Assembly: GCA_947499005.1 (NCBI GenBank)
Contig: CANMML010000008.1
Coordinates: forward strand, 80,963-144,962
Reading direction: 5' to 3'
Source of the DNA: an uncultured Aquimarina sp.
GTDB taxonomy: Bacteria > Bacteroidota > Bacteroidia > Flavobacteriales > Flavobacteriaceae
Length of the DNA: 64,000 nt
Position numbers and translations under genes: made by a program. Below are positions 1 through 9,222 of the stretch, piece by piece. A model generated the notes under the pieces. It worked only from the letters and a program-made list of their open reading frames with translations. It had not been told where the DNA came from and did not search any database. Within the stretch, counting starts at the first letter, position 1, and the number at the start of each line of letters is the position of its first letter.

Positions 1-9
1 TTGGAAAAA

Positions 10-1149
10 ATGATCCCTTTTAACAAACCTTGTTTAACAGGAAAAGAAACAGACTATATAAATGAGGCTGTAAATTCAGGAAAAATTTCGGGAAATGGGT
101 TATTTACACAAAAGTGTCAATCCTTTTTTGAGAAAAAGTATGGTTTTAAAAAATGTCTATTAACTACTTCGTGCACTGATGCTCTTGAAATGGCTGCTAT
201 TTTGTGTGATATAAAGCCTGGAGACGAAGTAATAATTCCTAGTTATACATTTGTATCTACTGCTTTGGCATTTATTAGACAAGGAGCTAAAATAATTTTT
301 GCAGACTCTTATGAAAGCCACCCAAATATTGATGCTTCAAAAATCGAAAAGCTAATCTCCAAGAAAACTAAAGCTATTGTACCTGTTCATTATGCAGGTG
401 TATCATGTGATATGGAAATGATCACTACTATAGCACAAAAATATAACTTATATGTAATTGAAGATGCTGCTCAAGCCATAGATTCTTTTTATAAAAATAG
501 ACCTTTAGGTTCTTTCGGTCATTTATCGACATTCTCTTTCCATGAAACGAAGAATATAATTTCTGGAGAGGGAGGTATGTTAGTAATTAATGACAAATCA
601 TTAATAAAAAGAGCAGAAATCATATGGGAGAAAGGGACTAATCGAGCTGAGTTTTTTAGAGGCGAAGTAAATAAATACGGGTGGATTGATACGGGTTCTT
701 CATTTCTTCCTTCAGAAATAATATCTGCTTTTCTATGGGCTCAAATAGAGAAGTTAGACGATTTGCAAAACAAAAGGAAAAGAGTATACAATCAATATAG
801 TGAAGCTCTTGAAAAATGCAATTCTGCTTTATTTCACACTCCTTCAATCCCTGAATATGCTACGAATAATGCGCATATGTATTATTTAATTTTCAAAAAT
901 CAAGAGTCCAGAGCAAGTTTTATTTCTTTTTTAAAAAAGCATCAAATACTTAGTGTCTTTCATTACATCTCTTTACATAAAAGCCCATATTATAAAGATT
1001 TGTATACTGGAGATGAGCTTTCTAATAGTGATCGCTTTTCAGACTGCTTAGTTAGACTTCCTATGTATGCAGACCTAGAAGAAAATGAAGTAGAATATAT
1101 TATAAAAGTCATCAAAAAATATATAGAAAGCAATGAAAGCTCCTTTTAA
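10..1149 (+). CDS. wecE: WecE/RffA-type dTDP-4-keto-6-deoxyhexose aminotransferase
   Basis: PLP-dependent sugar aminotransferase of the DegT/DnrJ/EryC1 family. It would convert dTDP-4-keto-6-deoxy-glucose to the 4-amino sugar used in surface polysaccharides. The N-terminal MIPFNKP, the PSYTFVST segment and the PLP-lysine context FHETKN are typical of the WecE/RffA branch; full length is about 380 residues. The frame is open back to base 1 with a TTG, but ATG at 10 gives the family's usual N-terminus, so I chose it; a start before the window cannot be excluded. The last 17 bases overlap the next gene, suggesting translational coupling. The window starts inside this cluster, so its partners are probably upstream. 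Family assignment is strong; exact substrate is inferred. Confidence 0.87.
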   Translation: MIPFNKPCLTGKETDYINEAVNSGKISGNGLFTQKCQSFFEKKYGFKKCLLTTSCTDALEMAAILCDIKPGDEVIIPSYTFVSTALAFIRQGAKIIFADSYESHPNIDASKIEKLISKKTKAIVPVHYAGVSCDMEMITTIAQKYNLYVIEDAAQAIDSFYKNRPLGSFGHLSTFSFHETKNIISGEGGMLVINDKSLIKRAEIIWEKGTNRAEFFRGEVNKYGWIDTGSSFLPSEIISAFLWAQIEKLDDLQNKRKRVYNQYSEALEKCNSALFHTPSIPEYATNNAHMYYLIFKNQESRASFISFLKKHQILSVFHYISLHKSPYYKDLYTGDELSNSDRFSDCLVRLPMYADLEENEVEYIIKVIKKYIESNESSF

Positions 1150-2551
1150 TAGCTTAATAACTAGTAATAAATTCTATCAGATTATTGGTATTGTTTTTTT
1201 AGTTTACTCGACTATATTCATCATTCTAAATTTAAATTTCCCTTTTGTAGGTTATGACTCTGGTTATTACTTAGCTGTAGCTAGAGATGTATATTCTGGA
1301 AAAACCTACTTTACAGATATAGCAGTTCCTTACACACCGTTATCAATACTCTCTTTAGGAATTCCCTTTTTATTTGAAAATTATTTAAACTTAAGCCATC
1401 ACTTAGCAATAAATTATCTAATACTCATTACTTGTAGTATTATATTATTCTCTATTGTAAATAAAACCTTAGAAAATAAATCTATATCATTTTTACTTAG
1501 CTGTTTTTTTTTGGCTGTTTGCCTATATCATGATGGGGAACACTTAATGCTAGAACCCATTAGTATATTTTTCCAATTATTATCACTAAAACTTATATAC
1601 AAGAATAAAAAGAACTTACCGATACATTTTATATTATCAGGAGTATGTATTAGTTTAAGTTTTTTAGCAAAACAGCTTGGCCTTTTTATTATTCTACCAA
1701 TCTTAATTTACATCCTTTACTGTGAAAAATCTATTTTAAAAAAACTTCTATATATCGTTCTTGGTATTTCCCTACCTATCATTAGCCTATATATATTCTA
1801 TTCGCTTCATGAATCATTAAATCTTGAACAATTTATTCTTCATATAATTGGAAAGGGAGTTGAATTTGAAACAGGGGTAGGTACGGGTGTAAACGATCAC
1901 TTTGGTTTCAAAGTCTATAAAAATTTTGTTTTTTTAAACCTTTATGTGATACTAATTCCTTTTCTAATAAAGAATGTTTCAAATAAGACAAATGACAGTA
2001 AATTCTCTCTTTTATTTTACATTAGCCTGCCTTTTGCCTCCTTTAGTGTTTTATTAATTGCTGCTTACAACCACTATTTCCAGTTTATTATTCCTTATTT
2101 GATAATATGCTTCGCTTATTTATTTTCATTATCAAAAGACAAAAGATTAAAATACTTTTTTTCAATTTTGATTCTTATTTCTCTTGGAAGACTAATCGAT
2201 AAATCAGACTCCAATTTTCTTAATGCTGAAAAAAAACATTTAAATCAATTAAATGATATAAATACATTAAAGAAGCTTATACCTAATGAGGCTAAAGTGT
2301 ATTTAGAGGAAGGAGTATCCAAAGCTTACTACGGAACAAATGAATTCCAATCTATTAATTCTAAATTAATTGGTTATACTTTTCCTGGGTATTTTTCACC
2401 TAAAACTATATATAACAACTTAGACGATGGAGCTTTCTTAATATTATCTTCTAAAAGCAAATCTAAATACCTACACTATATAACAAATGAAGAATTAATT
2501 AAAACTCACATTAATAGCCGTGATATTTATATCTATAAAAAAAATAAATAG
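1133..2551 (+). CDS. GT-C-like polytopic membrane protein (probable glycosyltransferase)
   Basis: A 472-residue protein with roughly ten hydrophobic segments and a soluble C-terminal tail of about 100 residues. Just after the first membrane segment there is a YDSGYY motif (Asp42). This resembles the first-loop acidic motif of GT-C glycosyltransferases (PMT/ArnT/GT39-GT83 type), which use polyprenyl-phosphate sugars on the outer face of the inner membrane. The start overlaps wecE by 17 bases, so the two are probably co-translated and belong to the same glycan pathway. The gene ends 9 bases before the convergent ABC exporter. Donor and acceptor are unknown; a non-catalytic polymer-export role is possible. 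Confidence 0.6.
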   Translation: MKAPFNSLITSNKFYQIIGIVFLVYSTIFIILNLNFPFVGYDSGYYLAVARDVYSGKTYFTDIAVPYTPLSILSLGIPFLFENYLNLSHHLAINYLILITCSIILFSIVNKTLENKSISFLLSCFFLAVCLYHDGEHLMLEPISIFFQLLSLKLIYKNKKNLPIHFILSGVCISLSFLAKQLGLFIILPILIYILYCEKSILKKLLYIVLGISLPIISLYIFYSLHESLNLEQFILHIIGKGVEFETGVGTGVNDHFGFKVYKNFVFLNLYVILIPFLIKNVSNKTNDSKFSLLFYISLPFASFSVLLIAAYNHYFQFIIPYLIICFAYLFSLSKDKRLKYFFSILILISLGRLIDKSDSNFLNAEKKHLNQLNDINTLKKLIPNEAKVYLEEGVSKAYYGTNEFQSINSKLIGYTFPGYFSPKTIYNNLDDGAFLILSSKSKSKYLHYITNEELIKTHINSRDIYIYKKNK

Positions 2552-2560
2552 CTTTATTTT

Positions 2561-4396
2561 CTATATATCTAGACTTTGAAGCTTAACTAAATTTGAATAA
2601 GTGCCGTTTTTCTTTAATAGCTCTTGATGTGTACCTTGTTCTATAATTTCACCTTTTTTCATAACAATAATCAAGTCTGCATTTTGAATCGTAGAAAGTC
2701 TATGAGCAATAATAATAGAAGTTCTATTTTTCATCATGTTTTCTAAAGCCACTTGCACCTCTTTTTCTGCTTCTGGATCTAATGCAGAAGTAGCCTCATC
2801 CAAAATCATAATCGGAGGATTTTTCATTACAGCTCTAGCAATAGCTATTCTTTGTTGTTGACCTCCAGACAAAAGACTTCCTCCATCTCCAACAGAAGAT
2901 TCGTATCCTTCATCAATTTCAGTAATAAAACCATGCGCGTTAGCTATTTTAGCAGCAGCTTCTATGGATTCTTTCGTTGGTTTTTCTATACCTAAAGAAA
3001 TGTTATTTATTATTGTATCATTAAATAATGTAGAATCTTGAGCAACGATTCCCATTAAACCTCTTAACGATTTTTTTGTTAAATCTTTAATATCTATACC
3101 ATCAACAGTAATTTTCCCTTCATCAATATCCCATAAACGAGTAATTAAATTTGCAATTGTTGATTTACCACTTCCGGATTGGCCTACTAAAGCAATCGTT
3201 TTCCCTTTTGGTATTGTTAATGAAAAATCCCTCAAAACATAATCTTCATTATATTTAAAAGAGATATTCTCTAATTTAATTTCTTTATTAAATCCCTCTA
3301 TATCAACAGCTCCTTCTTTATCTTTTAATAAATTTTCACTATCTAAAATATCTAATACTCTATCTGCTGCAGAATTCCCAATCTTAATTGAGTTATTTGC
3401 TTTAGATATTGCTTTAGCTGGAGTTAAAATATTGTATGCCATTGCTATAAAACCTATAAAAGTCCCTCCAGTAAGTACTTGATCTATTAAAACCATTTTA
3501 CCTCCAAACCATAATAATGAAGTAATTGATACTACTCCTAAAAACTCACTTAATGGACTAGCTAAAGATTCCCGTGCGATCATTTTATTTCCTAAAAACC
3601 TAACTTCATTAGACAGTATCGCATACTTTTTTTTAAAGAAATTTTCTGCATTAAAATTTTTAATAATTTTTAAACCCGATAAAGTCTCATCGATAGCAGA
3701 CACAAGAAAACCTCCTTTATCAAAAATATCTTTCGATTGTTGCCTTATTTTCTTACTGATTACAGAAATCAGCAAACCCGAAATAGGAATAAAACCGAAC
3801 ATGATTAAAGTTAATTCCCAACTAACTTTAAACATAGCTATTAATGTGAAAAAAATATTTAACGGCTCTCTTATAAAGACAATTACTAAATCCAAATAGG
3901 TACTATTTACTGTCGAAATATCAGCTGTAGCCCTAGAAATGATATCTCCTTTTTTTCTTTTAGAATAAAAGAAGACTGGTAAGGTGATAATTTTATTGTA
4001 CATTTCATCCCTTAAATCTCTTAAAACATTATTCTTCAAAAAGAAAATAGCTACTTTCCCTAAGTATCCAAAAATGTTTTTCAGTAAAAAAACTGTAATT
4101 ACTGCAATTATTAGATAAACTAATGTACGCTGCAAACCAAAAGTTTCATTAGTGAATGTAACCCAATAGTTCAGTAAATTTGAAAGATATTCTTTAGAAA
4201 ATGCATTTTTAATTCCTGGATAATATGGTTTAATGTAAACTTTTTCAGTTTCCCCAAACAATATATCTAGCATTGGCATTAGTATAATATATGATAATGT
4301 TGTAAAGACAGCATATAATATATTGAATAAAATACCTAAACCTGCAAGACTTTTATAAGGCAAAGCGTATTGTAAAAACCTTTTAAAATTTTTCAT
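2561..4396 (-). CDS. MsbA-like ABC exporter (fused TMD-NBD)
   Basis: A 611-residue half-transporter with an N-terminal six-helix exporter domain and a C-terminal ATPase. The ATPase has Walker A GQSGSGKST, the Q-loop, signature LSGGQQQRIAIARA, Walker B IMILDEATSALD and the switch His in IIIAHRL. This architecture is that of MsbA/lipid A or multidrug exporters. It lies next to the end of a surface-glycan cluster, but Bacteroidota commonly have several such genes, so the substrate (lipid A core or other lipid) is not settled. It appears as a single-gene unit, convergent with the gene at 1133 and divergent from the CCA enzyme gene. Confidence 0.85.
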   Translation of the reverse strand: MKNFKRFLQYALPYKSLAGLGILFNILYAVFTTLSYIILMPMLDILFGETEKVYIKPYYPGIKNAFSKEYLSNLLNYWVTFTNETFGLQRTLVYLIIAVITVFLLKNIFGYLGKVAIFFLKNNVLRDLRDEMYNKIITLPVFFYSKRKKGDIISRATADISTVNSTYLDLVIVFIREPLNIFFTLIAMFKVSWELTLIMFGFIPISGLLISVISKKIRQQSKDIFDKGGFLVSAIDETLSGLKIIKNFNAENFFKKKYAILSNEVRFLGNKMIARESLASPLSEFLGVVSITSLLWFGGKMVLIDQVLTGGTFIGFIAMAYNILTPAKAISKANNSIKIGNSAADRVLDILDSENLLKDKEGAVDIEGFNKEIKLENISFKYNEDYVLRDFSLTIPKGKTIALVGQSGSGKSTIANLITRLWDIDEGKITVDGIDIKDLTKKSLRGLMGIVAQDSTLFNDTIINNISLGIEKPTKESIEAAAKIANAHGFITEIDEGYESSVGDGGSLLSGGQQQRIAIARAVMKNPPIMILDEATSALDPEAEKEVQVALENMMKNRTSIIIAHRLSTIQNADLIIVMKKGEIIEQGTHQELLKKNGTYSNLVKLQSLDI

Positions 4397-4509
4397 TAAA
4401 TGAATTTAAAAAGCGAAGTTAATAACATTCGTACAGCAAAGTTATAGATTATATTAAAAATGCAGCTTTATATCTGCTTTACATATTATGACCAACTCTT
4501 ACAATCTCG

Positions 4510-4517
4510 TACCTTTG
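4510..4517 (+). promoter_or_regulatory. -7 box TACCTTTG of the CCA enzyme gene
   Basis: Exact match to the Bacteroidota -7 consensus TAnnTTTG, 21 bases before the ATG at 4539. No convincing -33 TTG was seen. Confidence 0.6.
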
Positions 4518-4538
4518 CAATCCATTAAGTTATAGTAC

Positions 4539-5963
4539 ATGCCAAACCCTAATTACAAAAACGCATTAACACACCCTATATTTCAACACATTAGAACAGC
4601 CGCTAGTGAACTACAGTTGGACACTTATGTTATTGGTGGTTTTGTTCGTGATTTTTTATTGAAACGCGGTGAAGCAAAAGATATTGATGTAGTTGCCGTT
4701 GGCAGCGGAATTCAATTAGCAGAAAAAGTAGCACAATTACTTCCTCATAAACCTAAGGTGAAAGTTTTTAAAACCTATGGTACAGCCATGCTACGTTTTA
4801 AAGATATTGAAATAGAATTCGTTGGAGCACGCAAAGAATCCTACAATGAAAATAGCCGTAACCCAATTGTAGAAAACGGCAGTTTGAAAGACGATCAAGA
4901 TCGGCGAGATTTTACCATTAATGCTTTTGCATTATCATTAAATACGGAAACTTTCGGTGATCTGTTAGACCCTTTTAATGGGTTGAAGGATTTAGACAAC
5001 AAAATTATCCGCACTCCTTTAGAGCCTGGCATTACTTATAGTGATGATCCTTTGCGAATGATGAGAGCGATTCGATTTGCCACACAATTGAATTTTAAAA
5101 TCGAAAAACAATCTCTTAATGCAATATCAGAACACAAGGATCGCATTAAAATCATTACTAAAGAGCGTATTGTAGAAGAGCTAAATAAAATTTTATCAGC
5201 ACCAATTCCATCAATAGGTTTTCTACTATTAGAAAAAACTGGGTTGTTGGAATATATTTTACCCGAACTAACAGCATTAAAAGGTATTGATGAAGTTGAA
5301 GGACAACGACATAAAGATAATTTCTATCACACATTAGAAGTGGTTGATAATATCTCTGTTCACACCGATAATGTTTGGTTACGATGGGCTGCATTATTGC
5401 ACGATATAGGAAAAGCGCCTACTAAAAAATTTAGTAAAAAGGTAGGGTGGACGTTTCATGGCCATGAGTTTGTGGGGTCTAAAATGGTGTTCAAGCTTTT
5501 TAAAAGATTAAAAATGCCTTTAAATGATAAAATGAAATTTGTCCAAAAAATGGTATTAATGAGCTCCCGCCCCATTGTTATTGCTTCTAATGTAACAGAT
5601 TCTGCAGTTAGGAGATTAGTATTCGATGCTGGTGATCACATTGATGACCTTATGATGTTATGTGAAGCAGACATTACAACTAAAAACCCTAAGCGCTTCA
5701 AAAAATACCATAACAATTTCAAAATTGTTCGCCAGAAAATGGTTGATGTAGAAGAGCGTGACCATATTCGAAATTTTCAACCTCCTGTTAGTGGCGAATT
5801 AATTATGAAAACTTTCGACTTAACCCCCTGTAAAGAAATTGGAATTATTAAAGATGCCATAAAAGAAGCCATTCTTGAGGGCGAAATACCTAATGAATTT
5901 GATGCCGCATTTACATTTATGTTAACAAAAGGAAAAGCACTGGGTTTAAAGAAAGGTGTTTAA
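4539..5963 (+). CDS. cca: CCA tRNA nucleotidyltransferase with HD domain
   Basis: Adds or repairs the 3' CCA of tRNAs. The nucleotidyltransferase head has GGFVRD (33-38), the catalytic DID (48-50) and the RRDFTINA motif (about 122-129). This is followed by the tRNA-binding region and a C-terminal HD domain (His264; HD at 288-289 in ALLHDIGK). The length of 474 residues is normal for the bacterial HD-containing class-II enzymes. Poly(A) polymerase is the alternative in this family, but Bacteroidota members of this type are CCA-adding. It is followed after 41 bases by ctaA on the same strand. Confidence 0.9.
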   Translation: MPNPNYKNALTHPIFQHIRTAASELQLDTYVIGGFVRDFLLKRGEAKDIDVVAVGSGIQLAEKVAQLLPHKPKVKVFKTYGTAMLRFKDIEIEFVGARKESYNENSRNPIVENGSLKDDQDRRDFTINAFALSLNTETFGDLLDPFNGLKDLDNKIIRTPLEPGITYSDDPLRMMRAIRFATQLNFKIEKQSLNAISEHKDRIKIITKERIVEELNKILSAPIPSIGFLLLEKTGLLEYILPELTALKGIDEVEGQRHKDNFYHTLEVVDNISVHTDNVWLRWAALLHDIGKAPTKKFSKKVGWTFHGHEFVGSKMVFKLFKRLKMPLNDKMKFVQKMVLMSSRPIVIASNVTDSAVRRLVFDAGDHIDDLMMLCEADITTKNPKRFKKYHNNFKIVRQKMVDVEERDHIRNFQPPVSGELIMKTFDLTPCKEIGIIKDAIKEAILEGEIPNEFDAAFTFMLTKGKALGLKKGV

Positions 5964-6004
5964 CTTTATGATATATTATTCCGTTACTTCTTATTAGGCT
6001 TTCT

Positions 6005-7033
6005 ATGAAAAAAATATTCAAAATTGCGCTTAATGCATCGATCATATTAGTCTACATCGTCATCATTGCAGGTGCTGTAGTTCGTATGACAGGTTCTGGC
6101 ATGGGATGTCCCGATTGGCCTAAGTGTTTTGGTTATATGATTCCACCAACTGAAAGCTCACAACTAGAATGGCAACCCAATCATGAATATGAAAAAGGAC
6201 AGGTAATTATTCGTAAAGAAGCATTACAGGTCGTCAAAAACGATTTTAGAACGGGACTTGTCTACAACAATAATAACTGGGAAGCATACATAAAACATGA
6301 TTATGCAATTTTCAATCCAATTCACACTTGGGTTGAATATATAAATCGTTTAGCTACAGTACTCTTTGGTATCCCTATCCTTATTTTAGTTTTCACAAGC
6401 TTATTCTTATTTAAGGAAAACAAAAGTTTTTTCTTCTTATCAATAGCGACCTTATTTAGTGTTGGCTTTGAAGCTTGGTTAGGAAAAATAGTAGTAGATA
6501 CCAATCTACAGCCACTTCGCATAACACTTCACGTCCTCTTTGTCTTTTTTATTGTTGCCTTTTTATTGTGGTTAAAAAGTCTTGAAAATAAAAAGAAAGG
6601 AGCCCTTAATGATTCTTTTCTTTTTAAAATAGGTATTGGTGTGATTCTCTTTACACTAATTCAGGTTATCATTGGAACACAGGTACGACAATATGTTGAC
6701 CTTCAAATGTCGCATTTTGATTATAGAACTCAAAAAGATTGGTTGTCAAGTCCACCTGCAATTTTCTATATACATCGATCATTCTCCATAATTATACTTT
6801 TAATAAATGTTTTTTGGCTCTATCGTTTCAAGCAAAATTTCAAACGTTATGGAATCATAAAATGGATTGGAATTTTATTAGGCTTAGAAATTTTAACGGG
6901 TATAATACTATATTATTTAGATTTCCCTTTCTTATCTCAACCTATACATTTACTATTAGGAAGTTTATTATTTAGTATGCAATTTTATATCGTTTTATTG
7001 TTATCAAAATCGAAAACGATAAACACTATATAA
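6005..7033 (+). CDS. ctaA: Heme A synthase (COX15/CtaA family)
   Basis: Inner-membrane enzyme that converts heme O to heme A for cytochrome c oxidase. The N-terminal stretch AGAVVRMTGSGMGCPDWPKC is a family signature. Later helices carry the heme-ligand histidines in IHTWVEYINRL, LHVLFVF, IHRSFSI and IHLLLGS, with about eight membrane segments in total. Length 342 is normal for the Bacteroidota/proteobacterial type. The periplasmic loop after the first helix (about residues 50-100) is longer than in Bacillus CtaA. No other oxidase genes are adjacent. Confidence 0.93.
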   Translation: MKKIFKIALNASIILVYIVIIAGAVVRMTGSGMGCPDWPKCFGYMIPPTESSQLEWQPNHEYEKGQVIIRKEALQVVKNDFRTGLVYNNNNWEAYIKHDYAIFNPIHTWVEYINRLATVLFGIPILILVFTSLFLFKENKSFFFLSIATLFSVGFEAWLGKIVVDTNLQPLRITLHVLFVFFIVAFLLWLKSLENKKKGALNDSFLFKIGIGVILFTLIQVIIGTQVRQYVDLQMSHFDYRTQKDWLSSPPAIFYIHRSFSIIILLINVFWLYRFKQNFKRYGIIKWIGILLGLEILTGIILYYLDFPFLSQPIHLLLGSLLFSMQFYIVLLLSKSKTINTI

Positions 7034-7043
7034 AAAGGTATTG

Positions 7044-7051
7044 TATCTTTG
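7044..7051 (+). promoter_or_regulatory. -7 box TATCTTTG
   Basis: Exact TAnnTTTG match, 21 bases before the ATG at 7073. It falls where a TTG start for the downstream gene would be, which supports the downstream ATG as the real start. Confidence 0.55.
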
Positions 7052-7072
7052 TTCTCCACAAATATTTCGGCT

Positions 7073-7594
7073 ATGATCTATAGATTTCGAGTTATACTAG
7101 ACACTGAAGAAGATGTTTTTCGTGATATTGAAATCAAGCAAAATACTTCTTTAGAAGAATTCCATGATTGCATTACACAATCCTTTGGTTTTGATGGGAC
7201 TGAAATGGCTTCATTCTATATTAGTAATGACCAATGGGAACAAGGAGAAGAAATCTCCTTATTTGATATGAGTGACGGCAATAGCCCAGTTCGCTTAATG
7301 AATGAAACACTTTTAGAAAATGTAGTGAATAAAAATCAGACTCGAATGATTTATATCTATGATTTCTTGAGTATGTGGACTTTTATGGTAGAACTAGCTG
7401 ATATTGCTGCTCCTGATGGTACTGTAGATTACCCAAATCTTATGTATGCTCATGGAGAATTACCAGAAAGTCCTCCCGAGCGTAGTTTTGAATCTGATAG
7501 TGATACCTTAGATAACGAATTCGGAAATGAATTTGGAGACGACCTTAACATCGATGACTATAATGATATGGGATTTGATGAACATTGGAATTAA
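7073..7594 (+). CDS. pRiA4b ORF-3-like protein
   Basis: Resembles the PRiA4_ORF3 family (PF07929-like), first known from a plasmid and also found beside transposases. The N-terminal MIYRFRVILD, a central F-DMSDG segment and IYIYDFLSMWTF fit that family. The C-terminal 40 residues are acidic and repetitive (FESDSD, EFGNEFGDD, DDYND), a low-complexity tail. Function is unknown for the family. I use the ATG at 7073 rather than a TTG at 7049 because the latter overlaps the -7 box. A small hairpin follows the stop codon directly. Confidence 0.7.
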   Translation: MIYRFRVILDTEEDVFRDIEIKQNTSLEEFHDCITQSFGFDGTEMASFYISNDQWEQGEEISLFDMSDGNSPVRLMNETLLENVVNKNQTRMIYIYDFLSMWTFMVELADIAAPDGTVDYPNLMYAHGELPESPPERSFESDSDTLDNEFGNEFGDDLNIDDYNDMGFDEHWN

Positions 7595-7611
7595 AAACGA
7601 CATTGTCGTTT
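7595..7611 (+). terminator. Short hairpin directly after the stop codon
   Basis: AAACGAC-ATT-GTCGTTT is a perfect 7-bp stem with a 3-base loop starting at the base after the TAA. There is no T-run after it, so terminator activity is uncertain. Confidence 0.35.
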
Positions 7612-7695
7612 GCTATAAGCCTTAAGCTGTAAGCCATAGGCTATTATTTTCTTAACATAAAAATGGCTTAGAGCCTATAGCTTAAAGCCTATTGC
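7612..7695. repeat. Imperfect inverted intergenic repeat built on TAAGCC/TTAAGCT words
   Basis: The left arm (about 7612-7642) and the right arm (about 7665-7695) are near reverse complements around the common core TTAAGCT/AGCTTAA, separated by an AT-rich loop. Most mismatches become G-U pairs in a minus-strand RNA. Short words (AAGCC, TAGGCT, TTAAGC) recur inside each arm. It fills the gap in front of the NdpA-like gene. It could be a small non-autonomous mobile repeat or a REP-like element; no second full copy was found in this window. Confidence 0.5.
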
Positions 7696-7701
7696 AAAAA
7701 A

Positions 7702-8760
7702 ATGGTAAACCTATATAGTACACAAATAGAATCTTTATCAGTTCACAGAGTTGGTAATAAAAGCAGGAATGAAAACCTTTTTTTGTCTAATACTCCTTAT
7801 CAATTAGATGATGAGTTAAATGCATTATTGAAAGAGTATTTCTTTAAACCATTTCGAGAAAAAGAAGAAAATTATTATCAATTCATTCATGATTCTAACT
7901 TAGAGTTTCATCCATTATTTCAGATTATCTCTGATATTTTTGAAAACCCCTCCAATACTCATGAGTTTTCAAAAAAAATTGGAAACTTATTATACGACCA
8001 ATCTCAACACCCGCATATTAAAAGCGGAGAATTATATATAACCTATTTAGAAAATTGTACACTTGACAACCAAAAAGTATCCGCAGTTGGTATTTTTAAG
8101 TCTGAATTAAAACATGACTTTCTTCAATTTTCAGAAAGCAGTGAAAATTTAGAGTTATTACTACAGCAAGGAGTTTCTTTAAACAAATTAGACAAAGGTT
8201 GTATTATATTTAATGTAGAAAAAGAAGAAGGATTCAAATTATTAACTGTAGATTCTAATAAATACGACACTAAATATTGGCTTGAACACTTTTTAGGAGT
8301 TGCCCCTTTTGCGGATAGTAATTTCCACACAAAAAAATACATCAAATTCTGTCAAGATTTTGCTAAAGACGTTATTCTTCCTGCTGAAGACAAAAAGGAA
8401 GAAGTTATGTTTATGAATCGTGCAGTAAATCACTTTGCCAAAAATGACAATTTTGAAGAGAGCGCGTTTTTAAATGAAGTCATTGAAAACCCTGAGCTTA
8501 TTCCTGAATTCAAGCATTACAAAGTTGAAAAGGCTCCTAAATATCAAATTGAAGATCTAACTGAATTTCCAATAGCTAATACAGCTGTAAGTGCTGCTAG
8601 GAAAAAAATTAAAAATGTTATTAATCTAGATACAAATGTTCAAATAAAAATGGACTTTATAAATCCCGAATCTGCTGAAAAATTTGTCGAAAAAGGATGG
8701 GATGAAGAAAAACAAATGTATTACTACTTAGTCTATTTCAACAAAGAGCAAAAAGATTAA
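7702..8760 (+). CDS. NdpA/YejK-like nucleoid-associated protein
   Basis: A 352-residue protein of the 37-kDa nucleoid-associated family (PF04245-like). The pattern fits: an N-terminal beta segment beginning LYSTQIESLSVHRVGNKS, then a middle region with GELYITYLE and KSELKHDFLQ, and YWLEHFLGVAP near residue 195. Members bind nucleoid or nascent DNA in E. coli; the role in Bacteroidota is not established. The stop codon abuts the stop of the convergent RES toxin with no gap. This packing is tight for unrelated genes and leaves no room for a classic terminator. Confidence 0.75.
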   Translation: MVNLYSTQIESLSVHRVGNKSRNENLFLSNTPYQLDDELNALLKEYFFKPFREKEENYYQFIHDSNLEFHPLFQIISDIFENPSNTHEFSKKIGNLLYDQSQHPHIKSGELYITYLENCTLDNQKVSAVGIFKSELKHDFLQFSESSENLELLLQQGVSLNKLDKGCIIFNVEKEEGFKLLTVDSNKYDTKYWLEHFLGVAPFADSNFHTKKYIKFCQDFAKDVILPAEDKKEEVMFMNRAVNHFAKNDNFEESAFLNEVIENPELIPEFKHYKVEKAPKYQIEDLTEFPIANTAVSAARKKIKNVINLDTNVQIKMDFINPESAEKFVEKGWDEEKQMYYYLVYFNKEQKD

Positions 8761-9222
8761 TTAAGACTTAAATAATCTACTGTCAAATCGAAATTCGGAA
8801 ACTTCCTTTATTTTAATCTTTTTAAAAGATTCATGATAGGGATTAAAAAGATAATTGAAATCCCCTTTAACAACCGCTGAAGGAACTCTTAATATAGGAT
8901 ATTTATTCTCTTGAATAAATTGATCTCCTATTCTTTGAGTGATTTTAGAATTTGGATATTTATTCCAGATATCAGGTATATCTTCTGGTTCTATTGTAGA
9001 AATAGGTAAATTATCTGGTATCTCGATAGTCATAATTACATAATCCTTAGGCAACAAAAATAAAGGGAGATGTACTATAACTTCGGCCATTGCTAAAGCT
9101 CGACTTGCTGAAGTATAAATGATTTCAACACCTTTCGAATTCCATCGATTTCCATATTTCGCAGCACCTTTACCACTTAAACTATCTGAATATTTCCTTT
9201 TGGATAATCTAAAGACTTTCAT
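8761..9222 (-). CDS. RES-domain toxin (NAD+-depleting)
   Basis: A 153-residue RES protein, the toxin of RES/Xre (MbcT/MbcA-like) modules, which kill or arrest cells by degrading NAD+. The conserved residues are visible: Arg26 in GNRWNSKG, Tyr36, Glu47 in MAEVIVHL and Ser115 in RVPSAV, followed by NPYH (127-130). All four match the ADP-ribosyltransferase-like active site reported for the family, so the toxin looks intact. The ATG immediately follows the antitoxin stop codon (0-base spacing) in the antitoxin-first order. Transcription should come from the operator-promoter at 9703-9739. Confidence 0.9.
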   Translation of the reverse strand: MKVFRLSKRKYSDSLSGKGAAKYGNRWNSKGVEIIYTSASRALAMAEVIVHLPLFLLPKDYVIMTIEIPDNLPISTIEPEDIPDIWNKYPNSKITQRIGDQFIQENKYPILRVPSAVVKGDFNYLFNPYHESFKKIKIKEVSEFRFDSRLFKS

